The position numbers were made by a program, and so were the translations under genes. A stretch of DNA of 64,000 nucleotides, from the NCBI RefSeq assembly GCF_901875635.1, contig NZ_CABFMN010000139.1, forward strand, positions 69,278-133,277, in the 5' to 3' direction. The notes beneath the pieces are model-generated. The model was not told the origin of the DNA and ran no database searches. It saw nothing but the letters and a program-made list of their open reading frames with translations. The DNA is from Xylophilus ampelinus. GTDB taxonomy: Bacteria; Pseudomonadota; Gammaproteobacteria; Burkholderiales; Burkholderiaceae_C. Positions 1 to 7,661 of the stretch are shown here, one piece after another; the stretch's first letter is position 1; each line of letters opens with the position of its first letter.

Positions 1-465
1 CAAGCCCTCGGAGCCGCCGGTCAACTCGCCACCGTTGAGGATGAGGTGGTTGATGATCACCGCGAAGGCCATCGTCGTGATCGCGAGGTACAGGCCCTTC
101 AGACGCAGCGAGGGCACGCCCACCACCAGGCCGGCGGCCGCGGCAGCGGCACCACCGGCCAGCAGCGCCGCGGGCATCGGCCAGCCGTAGCGTCCGGCCA
201 CGATGCCGGCCGCATACGCGCCCACCGCCAGGAAGCCGGCGTGGCCCAGCGAGATGAGGCCGGTGGTGCCGGTGAGGATGTTCAGTCCCAGCACGCCGAC
301 GGCCGTGACCATCAGCAGCAGCAGCAGCGAGACGAAGTACTTGCCGATGAGCAGCGGCGCGAGCGCGATCGCCGCCACCAGCACCAGTGACCAGACGATC
401 ACCGGCACCGAGTCGGTCAGCGCCAGCAACTGGCGGTAGTCTTCCTTGAAGTTGCCGCTGCGCAT
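1..465 (-). CDS. livM: Branched-chain amino acid-type ABC transporter permease LivM (partial, runs off left edge)
   Basis: Membrane permease of a Liv/HAAT-type ABC importer. The visible 155 N-terminal residues are strongly hydrophobic and carry the family's stretch around residues 55-75 (LNILTGTTGLISLGHAGFLA). The ATG at 465 overlaps the livH stop (TGATG), so translation is probably coupled. It is the last visible gene of a minus-strand operon that also holds livH, livG, livF and a CoA ligase. The 3' end, and probably a periplasmic binding-protein gene, lie outside the window. The family also carries aromatic and alicyclic acids, which fits the badH/badI neighbours better than amino acids. 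Confidence 0.9.
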   Translation of the reverse strand, partial: MRSGNFKEDYRQLLALTDSVPVIVWSLVLVAAIALAPLLIGKYFVSLLLLLMVTAVGVLGLNILTGTTGLISLGHAGFLAVGAYAAGIVAGRYGWPMPAALLAGGAAAAAAGLVVGVPSLRLKGLYLAITTMAFAVIINHLILNGGELTGGSEGL

Positions 466-1337
466 CAGACTCGCTCGATCTCGGCTTTGCCGAACAGGCC
501 GTAGGGCCGGACCATCAGAACCACCAGGATCAGCACGAAGCCGGCGATCTCCTTCATGCCGCGGCCGATGTAGCCTTCGGAGAGGTTCTCGGCCACGCCG
601 ATCAGCACGCCGCCGAGCGCGGCGCCGAACACCGAGTCCAGCCCGCCGAGGATCACGGCAGGGAAGCTGCGCAAGCCCGTCAGCCACATGCCTGGGTTGA
701 GGTCGTAGATCACGCCCACCAGCACGCCGGCGATGGCTGCCAGACCCGCCGACAGCGCCCACGACAACGCGAAGATGCGCTTGACGTTGATGCCCATCAG
801 CAGCGCCGTCGTCTGCAGGTTGGCGGTGGCCCGCATCGCGATGCCGGTGCGCGAGAAGCGGAAGAAGGCCCACAGCCCGCCGACCACGCAGGCCATGATG
901 CCCAGCGCGTAGAGCTGCGCCGGATACAGCCCTGCCGGGCCGATGCGGATGGGCGTGGTGGACAGGCCGGTGGCCAGCGGCATCGGGTCGGCGCCCCAGA
1001 TCAGCACCACCACCGAGCGGATGATGACCGCCAGGCCGATCGTCACCATGACGGTGGAGAACACCGGCTGCCCCAGCATCGGGCGGATCAGCAGCACCTC
1101 GACCAAGAGGCCGATGAGCACCGAGACCCCGATCGACGCCAGCAGCAGCGGCCAGAAGCCGAGCTTGAAGGTGCCCACCAGCGTGAAGCCGATGTAGGCC
1201 ACCAGCATCATCAATTCGCCCTGGGCGAAGTTCACGACGCCGGTGGCGCGGAAGATCATCGCGAAGCCCATGCCGATGAAGCCGTACACCAGCCCCACCG
1301 CCACGCCCGAGATCAGCAGTTGAAGGAAGTAGTCCAT
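465..1337 (-). CDS. livH: Branched-chain amino acid-type ABC transporter permease LivH
   Basis: Integral membrane permease of 290 residues, the usual LivH length, with about eight hydrophobic segments. It has the family pattern near residues 22-45 (GFIGMGFAMIFRATGVVNFA then GELMML) and near 230-245 (GLDSVFGAALGG). The ATG at 1337 overlaps the stop of the upstream ligase gene and its stop overlaps livM, so all three are probably translationally coupled. It should pair with LivM and the ATPases LivG and LivF encoded upstream. The substrate cannot be read from the permease; the operon context suggests a carboxylic acid. Confidence 0.93.
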   Translation of the reverse strand: MDYFLQLLISGVAVGLVYGFIGMGFAMIFRATGVVNFAQGELMMLVAYIGFTLVGTFKLGFWPLLLASIGVSVLIGLLVEVLLIRPMLGQPVFSTVMVTIGLAVIIRSVVVLIWGADPMPLATGLSTTPIRIGPAGLYPAQLYALGIMACVVGGLWAFFRFSRTGIAMRATANLQTTALLMGINVKRIFALSWALSAGLAAIAGVLVGVIYDLNPGMWLTGLRSFPAVILGGLDSVFGAALGGVLIGVAENLSEGYIGRGMKEIAGFVLILVVLMVRPYGLFGKAEIERV

Positions 1338-3217
1338 CAGGCCGTGCCCCCGCCGTAGATCACTTCGATCTCTCGCGCGAACTTCTTGCCGATGATGTTG
1401 CGGCGCACCTTCTGCGTGGCGGTCAGCTCGCCGTCGTCGTGGTCGAGTTCCTTCTCGAGGATGAGAAACTTGCGGATGTTCTCCACCCGCGCGAAGAGCT
1501 TGTTCACACGCCGCACCTCCATGTCGACCAGCTCGCGCACCTCGGGCAGCTGCGACAGGCTGCGGTAGGTGGTGAAGGCCAGGCGCTTCTCCTGTGCCCA
1601 CTTGCCGACGGTGTCGTAGTCGATCTGCACCAGCGCCGAGAGGAAGTGCCGCCCGTCGCCCAGCACGATGGCCTCGCGGATGTACAGGCTGTCCTTCAGC
1701 GCGTTCTCGATCTCGGAGGGCGAGATGTTCTTGCCGCCGCTGGTGATGATGATGGCCTTCTTGCGGTCGACGATCATCAACTCCTGGTTGGGTGCCAGCG
1801 CCACGATGTCGCCGGTGTGCAGCCAGCCGTCCTGCACCGTCAGCGCGGTGGCGTTGTTGTCGTGGATGTAGCCCTTGAAGACGGCCGGGTGTTTGACGAC
1901 CAGCTCGCCGTCCTCGGCGATCTTCCAGTTCAGGCTTTCGATCGGGGTGCCGGTGGCGCCCAGGCGCTCGGCCTTCGCGTGCTGGTGGAAGATCACGCCG
2001 CCCGATTCCGTCATGCCGTACACCTGATAGACCGGCAGGCCCAGGATGCGGAAGAACTTCAGCACCTCGGGCGAGACGCTGGCGCCGCCACAGAAGCCGC
2101 AGCGCATGCGGTCCAGCCCGACGAACTTCTGCAGGTTGCGGAACATCAGCAGCCACAGCAGGCCGAACTGCAGCCGGTCGGCCAGCGTGCGCTGCCCGCC
2201 ACGCTGCTCGACGCGCTCGAACAGCGTCTTGCCCGACTCGAAGCAGCGCGCGAAAGCCCAGCGCTGCAGGCGCGTGGCGTCCTGCATGCGCATCAGGATG
2301 CCCTGCTGCAGCTTCTCCCAGATGCGCGGCACGCCGAGGAACACCTTGGGCGCGATTTCGCGCAGGTTGGCGGCCACGGTGTCGATCGACTCGGCGTAGT
2401 TGACCACGCCGCCGGTCATCATGTGCATCACCGTCGAGAAAGCGCGCTCGGCCACGTGGCAGAGCGGCAGGTAGCACAGCACTTCCATGTTGTGCCGGTC
2501 CAGGCCGAAGCAGCGGCGCAGCTTGTCGGTCGTGACGAGCAGGTTGCGGTGCGACAGCATCGCGCCCTTGGGCGGCCCGGTGGTGCCCGAGGTATAGACC
2601 AGCATGCAGGTGTCGTCGGGCTGCGTCGCGGCGATGCCGTCATCGAAGGCACGCGCCTGCTCCGGCGACTCGGCGGCGTATTGATCTCCCAGCTCGAGCA
2701 CCTCGTCGAAGGACAGCAGCTTGTCGCGCGGATAGCCGCGCATGCCCTTCATGTCCACCGCGATGATCTTGGCCACGTCGGGCAGCCCGACCTCGTGCTT
2801 GCTCATCGCGTCCAGCACCTTGTCGACCTGCTCCTGGTCGCCGCACACCACGAAGCGGCTGTTGGAGTGGTGGACGATGTACTGCAGCTCCGGCCAGGGG
2901 TTGGTGGGGTAGATGCCGACCACCACACCGCCGATGGCCTGTGTGCCCAGGTCGGCGAACATCCACTGCGGCGTGTCCTCGCTGGCGATGGCCAGGCGCT
3001 CGCCGCGCCGGAAGCCCAGCTTCAGCAGGCCGAGCGCGAAGCGCCGAGCGGCGTCGTGATAGTCAGCCCAGGTCATCCGGTTCCAGATGCCGAGGTCCTT
3101 CTCGCGCAGCGCCAGTGCGTCGGGCGTCGTGCGCGCCCAGTGCTGCAGCAGCTTGGGCAGCGTGTGCTCGCCGTTGTTGAGCGCGGCGTCCAGGCCGCTG
3201 TCGCTGGTGAAGCTCAT
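1337..3217 (-). CDS. AMP-dependent acyl-CoA synthetase, long-chain (FadD15-like) family
   Basis: ATP-dependent ligase of 626 residues that would activate an imported carboxylic acid to its CoA thioester. The adenylate-forming P-loop YTSGTTGPPKG is intact at residues 208-218. The A5 region (YGMTESGG) and the A7/A8 region (GWLHTGDI, then DRKKAIIITSGGKNISP) are also present, so it should be active. It sits between livG (ATG/TGA overlap of 4 nt at 3214-3217) and livH (TGATG overlap at 1337), inside a transporter operon. This predicts coupled uptake and activation. The family prefers long or bulky acyl groups; the actual substrate is unknown. Confidence 0.9.
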   Translation of the reverse strand: MSFTSDSGLDAALNNGEHTLPKLLQHWARTTPDALALREKDLGIWNRMTWADYHDAARRFALGLLKLGFRRGERLAIASEDTPQWMFADLGTQAIGGVVVGIYPTNPWPELQYIVHHSNSRFVVCGDQEQVDKVLDAMSKHEVGLPDVAKIIAVDMKGMRGYPRDKLLSFDEVLELGDQYAAESPEQARAFDDGIAATQPDDTCMLVYTSGTTGPPKGAMLSHRNLLVTTDKLRRCFGLDRHNMEVLCYLPLCHVAERAFSTVMHMMTGGVVNYAESIDTVAANLREIAPKVFLGVPRIWEKLQQGILMRMQDATRLQRWAFARCFESGKTLFERVEQRGGQRTLADRLQFGLLWLLMFRNLQKFVGLDRMRCGFCGGASVSPEVLKFFRILGLPVYQVYGMTESGGVIFHQHAKAERLGATGTPIESLNWKIAEDGELVVKHPAVFKGYIHDNNATALTVQDGWLHTGDIVALAPNQELMIVDRKKAIIITSGGKNISPSEIENALKDSLYIREAIVLGDGRHFLSALVQIDYDTVGKWAQEKRLAFTTYRSLSQLPEVRELVDMEVRRVNKLFARVENIRKFLILEKELDHDDGELTATQKVRRNIIGKKFAREIEVIYGGGTA

Positions 3218-3993
3218 GCGGCCTTCGCCCCGCCCAGATAGGCCTCGATCACGGCCGGGTCGGCCGAGACCTGCGCCGGTGTGCCTTCGGCGATCTTGCG
3301 GCCGAAGTTCAGCACGCAGACGCGGTCGGAGATGTCCATCACGATGCCCATGTCGTGCTCGACCATCAGCACGGTGACGCCGAGTTCGTCGCGGATGTCG
3401 AGTACGAAGCGCGCGATGTCCTCGGTCTCTTCGGTGTTCATGCCCGAGACCATCTCGTCCAGCAGCAGCAGCCTGGGCTCGGTGGCCAGCGCACGGCCCA
3501 GTTCGACGCGCTTTTGCATGCCGTAGGACAGCGCGCCCACCGGCATGTCGCGGATGTCCTCGATCTCGAGGAAGTCGATGATCTCCTCCACCTTTCGGCG
3601 GTGTTCCAGCTCCTCGCGCCGCGCGCGGCCGAGGAACCAGGCGGCGTCGAAGACGTTGGTGCGCATGTGGCAGTGGCGCCCCACGAGCAGGTTCTCCACC
3701 ACGCTGGCGTGCTTGAACACGGCCAGGTTCTGGAAGGTGCGCCCGATGCCCCTCAGCGGCATGCGGTGCGAGGGCATGCCCGTGATGTCGCGGCCGTCGT
3801 AGTGGACCGTGCCGGCCGATGGGGGCACGATGCCGCTGATCATGTTGAACGTGGTCGTCTTGCCGGCGCCGTTGGGGCCGATCAGCGAGTAGATCTCGCC
3901 GCGGCCGACATGGAAGCTCACGCCGGAAACCGCTTCGACACCGCCGAAGCGCTTGGTCAGGCCTTCGACCCTGAGCAGACTCTCGTGCCGCAT
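3214..3993 (-). CDS. livG: ABC transporter ATP-binding protein LivG
   Basis: Cytoplasmic ATPase subunit of the Liv-type importer, 259 residues from the ATG at 3993. Walker A is GPNGAGKTT near residue 40. An atypical signature, LSYGMQKRVELGRAL, replaces the usual LSGGQ. Walker B is LLLLDEMVSG, followed by the H-loop VEHDMG. An open frame extends upstream to 4098, but that part would overlap livF and has no LivG similarity, so 3993 is preferred. The stop overlaps the ligase start. It pairs with LivF seven bases upstream. Confidence 0.93.
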   Translation of the reverse strand: MRHESLLRVEGLTKRFGGVEAVSGVSFHVGRGEIYSLIGPNGAGKTTTFNMISGIVPPSAGTVHYDGRDITGMPSHRMPLRGIGRTFQNLAVFKHASVVENLLVGRHCHMRTNVFDAAWFLGRARREELEHRRKVEEIIDFLEIEDIRDMPVGALSYGMQKRVELGRALATEPRLLLLDEMVSGMNTEETEDIARFVLDIRDELGVTVLMVEHDMGIVMDISDRVCVLNFGRKIAEGTPAQVSADPAVIEAYLGGAKAA

Positions 3994-4000
3994 ACGCGCC

Positions 4001-4792
4001 TCAGGACAGCCAGCGCTTGCGGCGCTTGTAGTGTTTGACCTCGCGCATGCTCTTGCGTGTGCCGCCTTCTGCGAAGCCGAGGTAGAACTCGCGCACATCC
4101 TCGTTGCGCAGCAGCTTGTCGGCCGGGCCGTCGAGCACGATGCGTCCGTTTTCCATGATGTAGCCCTCGTCGGCCACGGCCAGCGCGGCCTGGGCGTTCT
4201 GCTCGACCAGCAGGATGCTCACGCCGCTGTCGCGCCGCAACTGCGTGACGATGCCGAAGATCTCCTCGCAGATCTGCGGCGCCAGGCCCAGCGTGGGTTC
4301 GTCGAGCATCAGCACCTTGGGCTCGGACATCAACGCACGGCCGATCGCCACCATCTGCTGCTCGCCGCCGGACAGGTAGCCCGAGATCGTCGTTCGCTTC
4401 TGCGTCAGGCGCGGGAACAGGGCGTAGGCCCGCTCCAGGCCGCGGCGGGAGTCGGCGGCGCTGCGCGTGTAGCCGCCCATCAGCAGGTTCTCTTCGACCG
4501 TGAGCTGGTCGAACAGCCGCCGCCCCTCGGGCACCATCACGATGCCCTGCCGGACGATGCGGTCTGGCGCCATGCCGGCCAGCGGGCGGCCCTCGAAGCT
4601 GATCTGCCCGGCTTTGACTTCGCCGTCTTCCGGATAGAGCACGCCGGAGATGGCCTTCAGCGTGGTGGACTTGCCGGCGCCGTTGGCGCCCAGCAGCGCC
4701 ACGATGCGGCCCTTGCCGAGCGTGAGCGACACCTCGCGCACCGCCTCGATGGTGTTGTCGTAGACGATCTGGACGTTGGTCAGCGCGAGCAT
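4001..4792 (-). CDS. livF: ABC transporter ATP-binding protein LivF
   Basis: Second ATPase of the importer, 263 residues. It has Walker A GANGAGKST, the signature LSGGEQQMVAIGRAL, Walker B VLMLDEPTLGL and the H-loop VEQNAQ. The C-terminal extension (REVKHYKRRKRWLS) is slightly longer than in typical LivF and basic. The ATG at 4792 follows the badI stop by 21 nt, which places the transporter in one transcription unit with the ring-cleavage genes badH-badI. This argues that the importer serves alicyclic or aromatic acids. Confidence 0.93.
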   Translation of the reverse strand: MLALTNVQIVYDNTIEAVREVSLTLGKGRIVALLGANGAGKSTTLKAISGVLYPEDGEVKAGQISFEGRPLAGMAPDRIVRQGIVMVPEGRRLFDQLTVEENLLMGGYTRSAADSRRGLERAYALFPRLTQKRTTISGYLSGGEQQMVAIGRALMSEPKVLMLDEPTLGLAPQICEEIFGIVTQLRRDSGVSILLVEQNAQAALAVADEGYIMENGRIVLDGPADKLLRNEDVREFYLGFAEGGTRKSMREVKHYKRRKRWLS

Positions 4793-4813
4793 GCCATTTG
4801 CACTCGTTGCAGT

Positions 4814-5599
4814 TCAGCCGCCGGCGAACTTGCGGAAGTCGGGCTTGCGCTTCTCGAGGAAGGCGCGCACGCCTTCCTTCGACTCGTCGGTGTCGTAGTA
4901 CAGGCTCAGCGCCTGCATGCCCAGGCTGCCGATGCCGCGGATGTGCTCGGTGGAGGCGTTGAACGAGCGCTTGGCGATGGCGATCGCGGTGGGGCTCTTC
5001 TCGACCAGTTCGCGGCCCCACCTGGCCACTTCGGCGTCGAGCTGCTCGTGCGGCACCACCACGTTGCACAGGCCCATGGCCAGCGCCTCCTGCGCGCTGT
5101 AGCGGCGGCACATGTACCAGATCTCGCGCGCCTTCTTCTCGCCGACCACGGCGGCCAGGTAGGCCGTGCCCCAGCCGGGGTCGACCGAGCCGACCTTGGG
5201 GCCGACCTGGCCGAACACCGCCTTGTCGGAGGCGATGGTCATGTCGCACAGCGTGGCGATGACGTTGCCGCCGCCGATGGCGAAGCCCTGCACGCGGGCG
5301 ATCACGGGCTTGGGCACGTCGCGGATGGCGCTGTGCAGTTCCTCGATCGGCAGGCCGGCGGTGCCACGGCCGTCGTACTGGCCGGAGTGCGCCGACTGGT
5401 CGCCGCCGGTGCAGAAGGCGCGGTCCCCGGTGCCGGTGATCACGATGGCAGCGATCTTCTTGTCCCAGCCCGCCTTCATCATCGCGTGCAGCATCTCCTC
5501 GATCGTCTGGCCGCGGAAGGCGTTCATCACCGAGGGCCGGTTGATGGCGATGGTCGCGATCTGGTCGCGCTCCTCGTAGAGGATGTCCGTGTAGTTCAT
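4814..5599 (-). CDS. badI: 2-ketocyclohexanecarboxyl-CoA hydrolase (BadI family, crotonase fold)
   Basis: Hydrolytic ring opening of 2-ketocyclohexane-1-carboxyl-CoA to pimeloyl-CoA. The 261-residue sequence closely matches my recollection of Rhodopseudomonas palustris BadI along its whole length: MNAFRGQT near the N-terminus, then GDRAFCTGGDQS, YDGRGT, LHSAIRDVPKPVIARVQGFA, FGQVGPKVGSVDPG and the C-terminal DESKEGVRAFLEKRKPDFRK. Like MenB and BadI, it lacks the two catalytic glutamates of enoyl-CoA hydratases. An in-frame extension to 5800 overlaps badH and is rejected; the ATG at 5599 lies 14 nt after the badH stop. A hydrolase for a substituted 2-ketocycloalkyl-CoA is possible. Confidence 0.88.
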   Translation of the reverse strand: MNYTDILYEERDQIATIAINRPSVMNAFRGQTIEEMLHAMMKAGWDKKIAAIVITGTGDRAFCTGGDQSAHSGQYDGRGTAGLPIEELHSAIRDVPKPVIARVQGFAIGGGNVIATLCDMTIASDKAVFGQVGPKVGSVDPGWGTAYLAAVVGEKKAREIWYMCRRYSAQEALAMGLCNVVVPHEQLDAEVARWGRELVEKSPTAIAIAKRSFNASTEHIRGIGSLGMQALSLYYDTDESKEGVRAFLEKRKPDFRKFAGG

Positions 5600-5613
5600 C
5601 GTCGCAGTCCCCC

Positions 5614-6408
5614 TCAGCCGATCATGCTGTAACCGCCCGAGACGCTGAGCACTTGGCCGGTCACGTGGCCGGCCTTGCCCGAGGCGAGAAACACCACGGC
5701 ATTGGCCACATCCTGCGGGCGGCCGACCTTGCGCAGCGGCATGGCCTTGGCGGCCTTCTCGATCTGCTCGGGCGAGAACATGCTGTCGGCGTTGGTCCAC
5801 ATGCTGCTGCCGCCCACCTCGTCGGCGCTGGAGGGGATCGTCACGCCCGGGCAGACCACGTTGCAGCGGATGCCGAAGCGGCCGTTCTCCTTGGCGATGG
5901 TCTTCATGAAGCTGTTGACCGCGGCCTTCACGCCGCCATAGACGGCCTCGCGCGGCTCGCCCTGGCGGCTGGCGTCGGAGCTGATCGAGACAATGGCGCC
6001 GCTGTTCTGCTTGACCATGACGTCCAGCGCGGTCTTGGTGCAGTTCAGCACCCCCACGTAGTTGATGTCGATGACCTTGCGCCAGAACTCGGGCGTGGTC
6101 TGGGTGAAGAACATCAGGTTGTCCCAGCCGACGTTGTTGACCAGCACGTCGACGCGGCCGTGCTTGTCGGTGGCGGCCTTGAACATCGCCTGCACCTGAT
6201 CGAGCTGCGTGACGTCGGTCTTCACCACCTGGGCCGAGGCGGCGCCGAGCTTCTTCGCGAACTCGGCCGTTTTCTCGGCCTGCGCGATGTCGATGTCGCC
6301 GATGGTCAGATGTGCGCCTTCGGCGGCGAAGGCCAGCACGATGGCGCGGCCGATGTTCGAGCCGCCGCCGGTCACGATGACCGACTTGTCCTTGAGTTCG
6401 AGATCCAT
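5614..6408 (-). CDS. badH: SDR dehydrogenase, 2-hydroxycyclohexanecarboxyl-CoA dehydrogenase (BadH) type
   Basis: NAD(P)-dependent oxidation of a 2-hydroxycycloalkyl-CoA to the 2-keto substrate of BadI. The protein has 264 residues, with the Rossmann motif TGGGSNIG, NNVGWD (the GWD is shared with BadH), and the catalytic Ser plus Tyr-x-x-x-Lys in SISSDASRQGEPREAVYGGVK. The C-terminus, GQVLSVSGGYSMIG, is BadH-like. The ATG at 6408 is chosen because it follows AAAGG at normal spacing; the frame is open to 6444. It is the first gene of the transporter/ring-cleavage operon, and an operator-like palindrome lies 66-79 nt upstream of the start. Confidence 0.82.
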   Translation of the reverse strand: MDLELKDKSVIVTGGGSNIGRAIVLAFAAEGAHLTIGDIDIAQAEKTAEFAKKLGAASAQVVKTDVTQLDQVQAMFKAATDKHGRVDVLVNNVGWDNLMFFTQTTPEFWRKVIDINYVGVLNCTKTALDVMVKQNSGAIVSISSDASRQGEPREAVYGGVKAAVNSFMKTIAKENGRFGIRCNVVCPGVTIPSSADEVGGSSMWTNADSMFSPEQIEKAAKAMPLRKVGRPQDVANAVVFLASGKAGHVTGQVLSVSGGYSMIG

Positions 6409-6462
6409 GTCGTCAACCTTTCGCTGTTTGTTTCTGCCGCGCACGCGGGGCGCAGTCCTGGA

Positions 6463-6487
6463 AGTATATCGACCAAACGCTTGGTAG
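6463..6487 (-). promoter_or_regulatory. Putative badH promoter with TetR-type operator (site 1)
   Basis: On the minus strand a good -10 (TATACT, plus-strand 6463-6468) is followed upstream by the palindrome at 6474-6487 (CAAACGCTTGGTAG on plus). The palindrome differs at only two positions from the site in front of the tetR gene and falls in the spacer/-35 region. Binding there would repress the badH operon. This is inference from sequence similarity among seven sites in the window. Confidence 0.55.
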
Positions 6488-6524
6488 GGAAATGTCCATT
6501 GACGAAATGGCCAGTGGCCGGGCG

Positions 6525-7496
6525 CTACTCGATCTTGATGCCCGCCGAGCTGATGAGCTTGCCGAAGCGCTCGTGGTCGGTCCGCAGCAGCGCATCGAAT
6601 TCGGCCGATGGCCGGTACGCGGTGTCCAGGCCCTGCTCGGCCAACTGCTGCTTCACATCGGGCATGGCGAGGATGCGCGCGATCTCGGCCGACAGCTTCT
6701 CGATGATCGGGCGCGGCGTGCCCGCGGGCGCGAGCACGCCGAACCAGAGCTGGAAGTCGTACGCCGGCAGCCCGGCCTCGGCGAAGGTGGGCACGTCGGG
6801 CAGGGTGGCAAGCCGCCTGGTTCCGGTGATCGCCAGGGCGCGCAGGCGCCCCGCCTTGACGTGCGGAATCGAGGTCACCGGCGTGTCGAAATTGAGCTGG
6901 ATCTGGCCACCGATCAGGTCGGTCAGAGCCGGCGCAGTACCTTTGTACGGCACATGTTGCATCTTCACCCCGGCCACGCTCTTGAAGTACTCGCCGGCGA
7001 GGTGGGTCGAACTGCCGGTGCCCACTGCCGCGAAGTTCAGCTCGTTCGGCCTGGCCTTGGCCAGCGCGATGAACTCCGACACATTGGATGCGGGCACCGA
7101 CGGGTGCACCACCAGCACGAGCTGCGTCGTCACCAGGTTCGCCACCGGCGTGAAGTCGCGCAGCACATCAAAGGGCAGGCTGGACACGAGGTGCGGCACC
7201 GTCACGTGCGTCGAGGCGGCCAGCGAGATGGTGTAGCCGTCGGGCGCCGACCTGGCCAGCGCCTCCGTGCCGATGACGGTGTTCGCGCCGGGCTTGTTGT
7301 CGATCAGCACCTGCTGCCCCCAGGCCTCGGTCAGCTTCGCGCCCACCAGGCGCGCCACGTAGCTGGTGCTGCCGCCCGGGGCGTAGGGCACGATGAAGCG
7401 GATCGGCTTGCTGGGGTAGCTCACGGCTGCCGTCTGGGCGAGCGACGGGCCGGCGAGCGTCAGCGCAACGACGAAGGCGAGCAGGGCTCTGATCAT
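6525..7496 (-). CDS. Bug-family (TctC-like) periplasmic solute-binding protein
   Basis: Secreted binding receptor of the tripartite tricarboxylate transporter class, 323 residues from the ATG at 7496. The start is chosen because AGGAG precedes it and a Sec signal peptide follows immediately (hydrophobic core, cleavage near SLAQ-TA). The mature protein shows the family opening YPSKPIRFIVPYAPGGSTS and the stretch VPYKGTAPALTDLIGGQIQL. No TctA/TctB membrane genes occur in the window, as is common for the expanded Bug families of Burkholderiales. The ligand is unknown, probably an organic acid. It is divergent from the monooxygenase gene. Confidence 0.9.
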   Translation of the reverse strand: MIRALLAFVVALTLAGPSLAQTAAVSYPSKPIRFIVPYAPGGSTSYVARLVGAKLTEAWGQQVLIDNKPGANTVIGTEALARSAPDGYTISLAASTHVTVPHLVSSLPFDVLRDFTPVANLVTTQLVLVVHPSVPASNVSEFIALAKARPNELNFAAVGTGSSTHLAGEYFKSVAGVKMQHVPYKGTAPALTDLIGGQIQLNFDTPVTSIPHVKAGRLRALAITGTRRLATLPDVPTFAEAGLPAYDFQLWFGVLAPAGTPRPIIEKLSAEIARILAMPDVKQQLAEQGLDTAYRPSAEFDALLRTDHERFGKLISSAGIKIE

Positions 7497-7588
7497 GGTG
7501 GACCGCTCCTGGAGTCGACCCGCGCCGACCGTCGGGCGCATGCCGGCGCAATGTACGGAGCGCGCGCGCGGAGCTCCATGCGGAAATG

Positions 7589-7617
7589 TCCTAACGGCTG
7601 TTAGTTGGAATTAGAAT
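7589..7617 (+). promoter_or_regulatory. Putative monooxygenase promoter with perfect TetR-type operator (site 2)
   Basis: CTAACGGCTGTTAG at 7591-7604 has perfect 5-bp arms around a 4-bp spacer. A -10-like TAGAAT lies at 7612-7617 on the plus strand, so the palindrome covers the -35/spacer region of the promoter for the gene at 7662. It also sits 95 nt upstream of the divergent Bug gene. Confidence 0.6.
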
Positions 7618-7661
7618 GTGCCGCCACATACCTACCGTGACCGAAGGGGCTTGGGAGCACC

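Noticed and set aside
465..2477. 670-residue protein containing LivH
   Set aside because: Only the last 290 residues are LivH; the rest is an off-frame read of the ligase gene.
1439..3241. 600-codon plus-strand open frame opposite the acyl-CoA ligase
   Set aside because: It is antisense to a ligase with intact motifs, and the translation shows only the low-complexity composition of a shadow frame.
5600..5800. N-terminal extension of BadI
   Set aside because: It lies inside badH in another frame; BadI homologues start at the position of the ATG at 5599.
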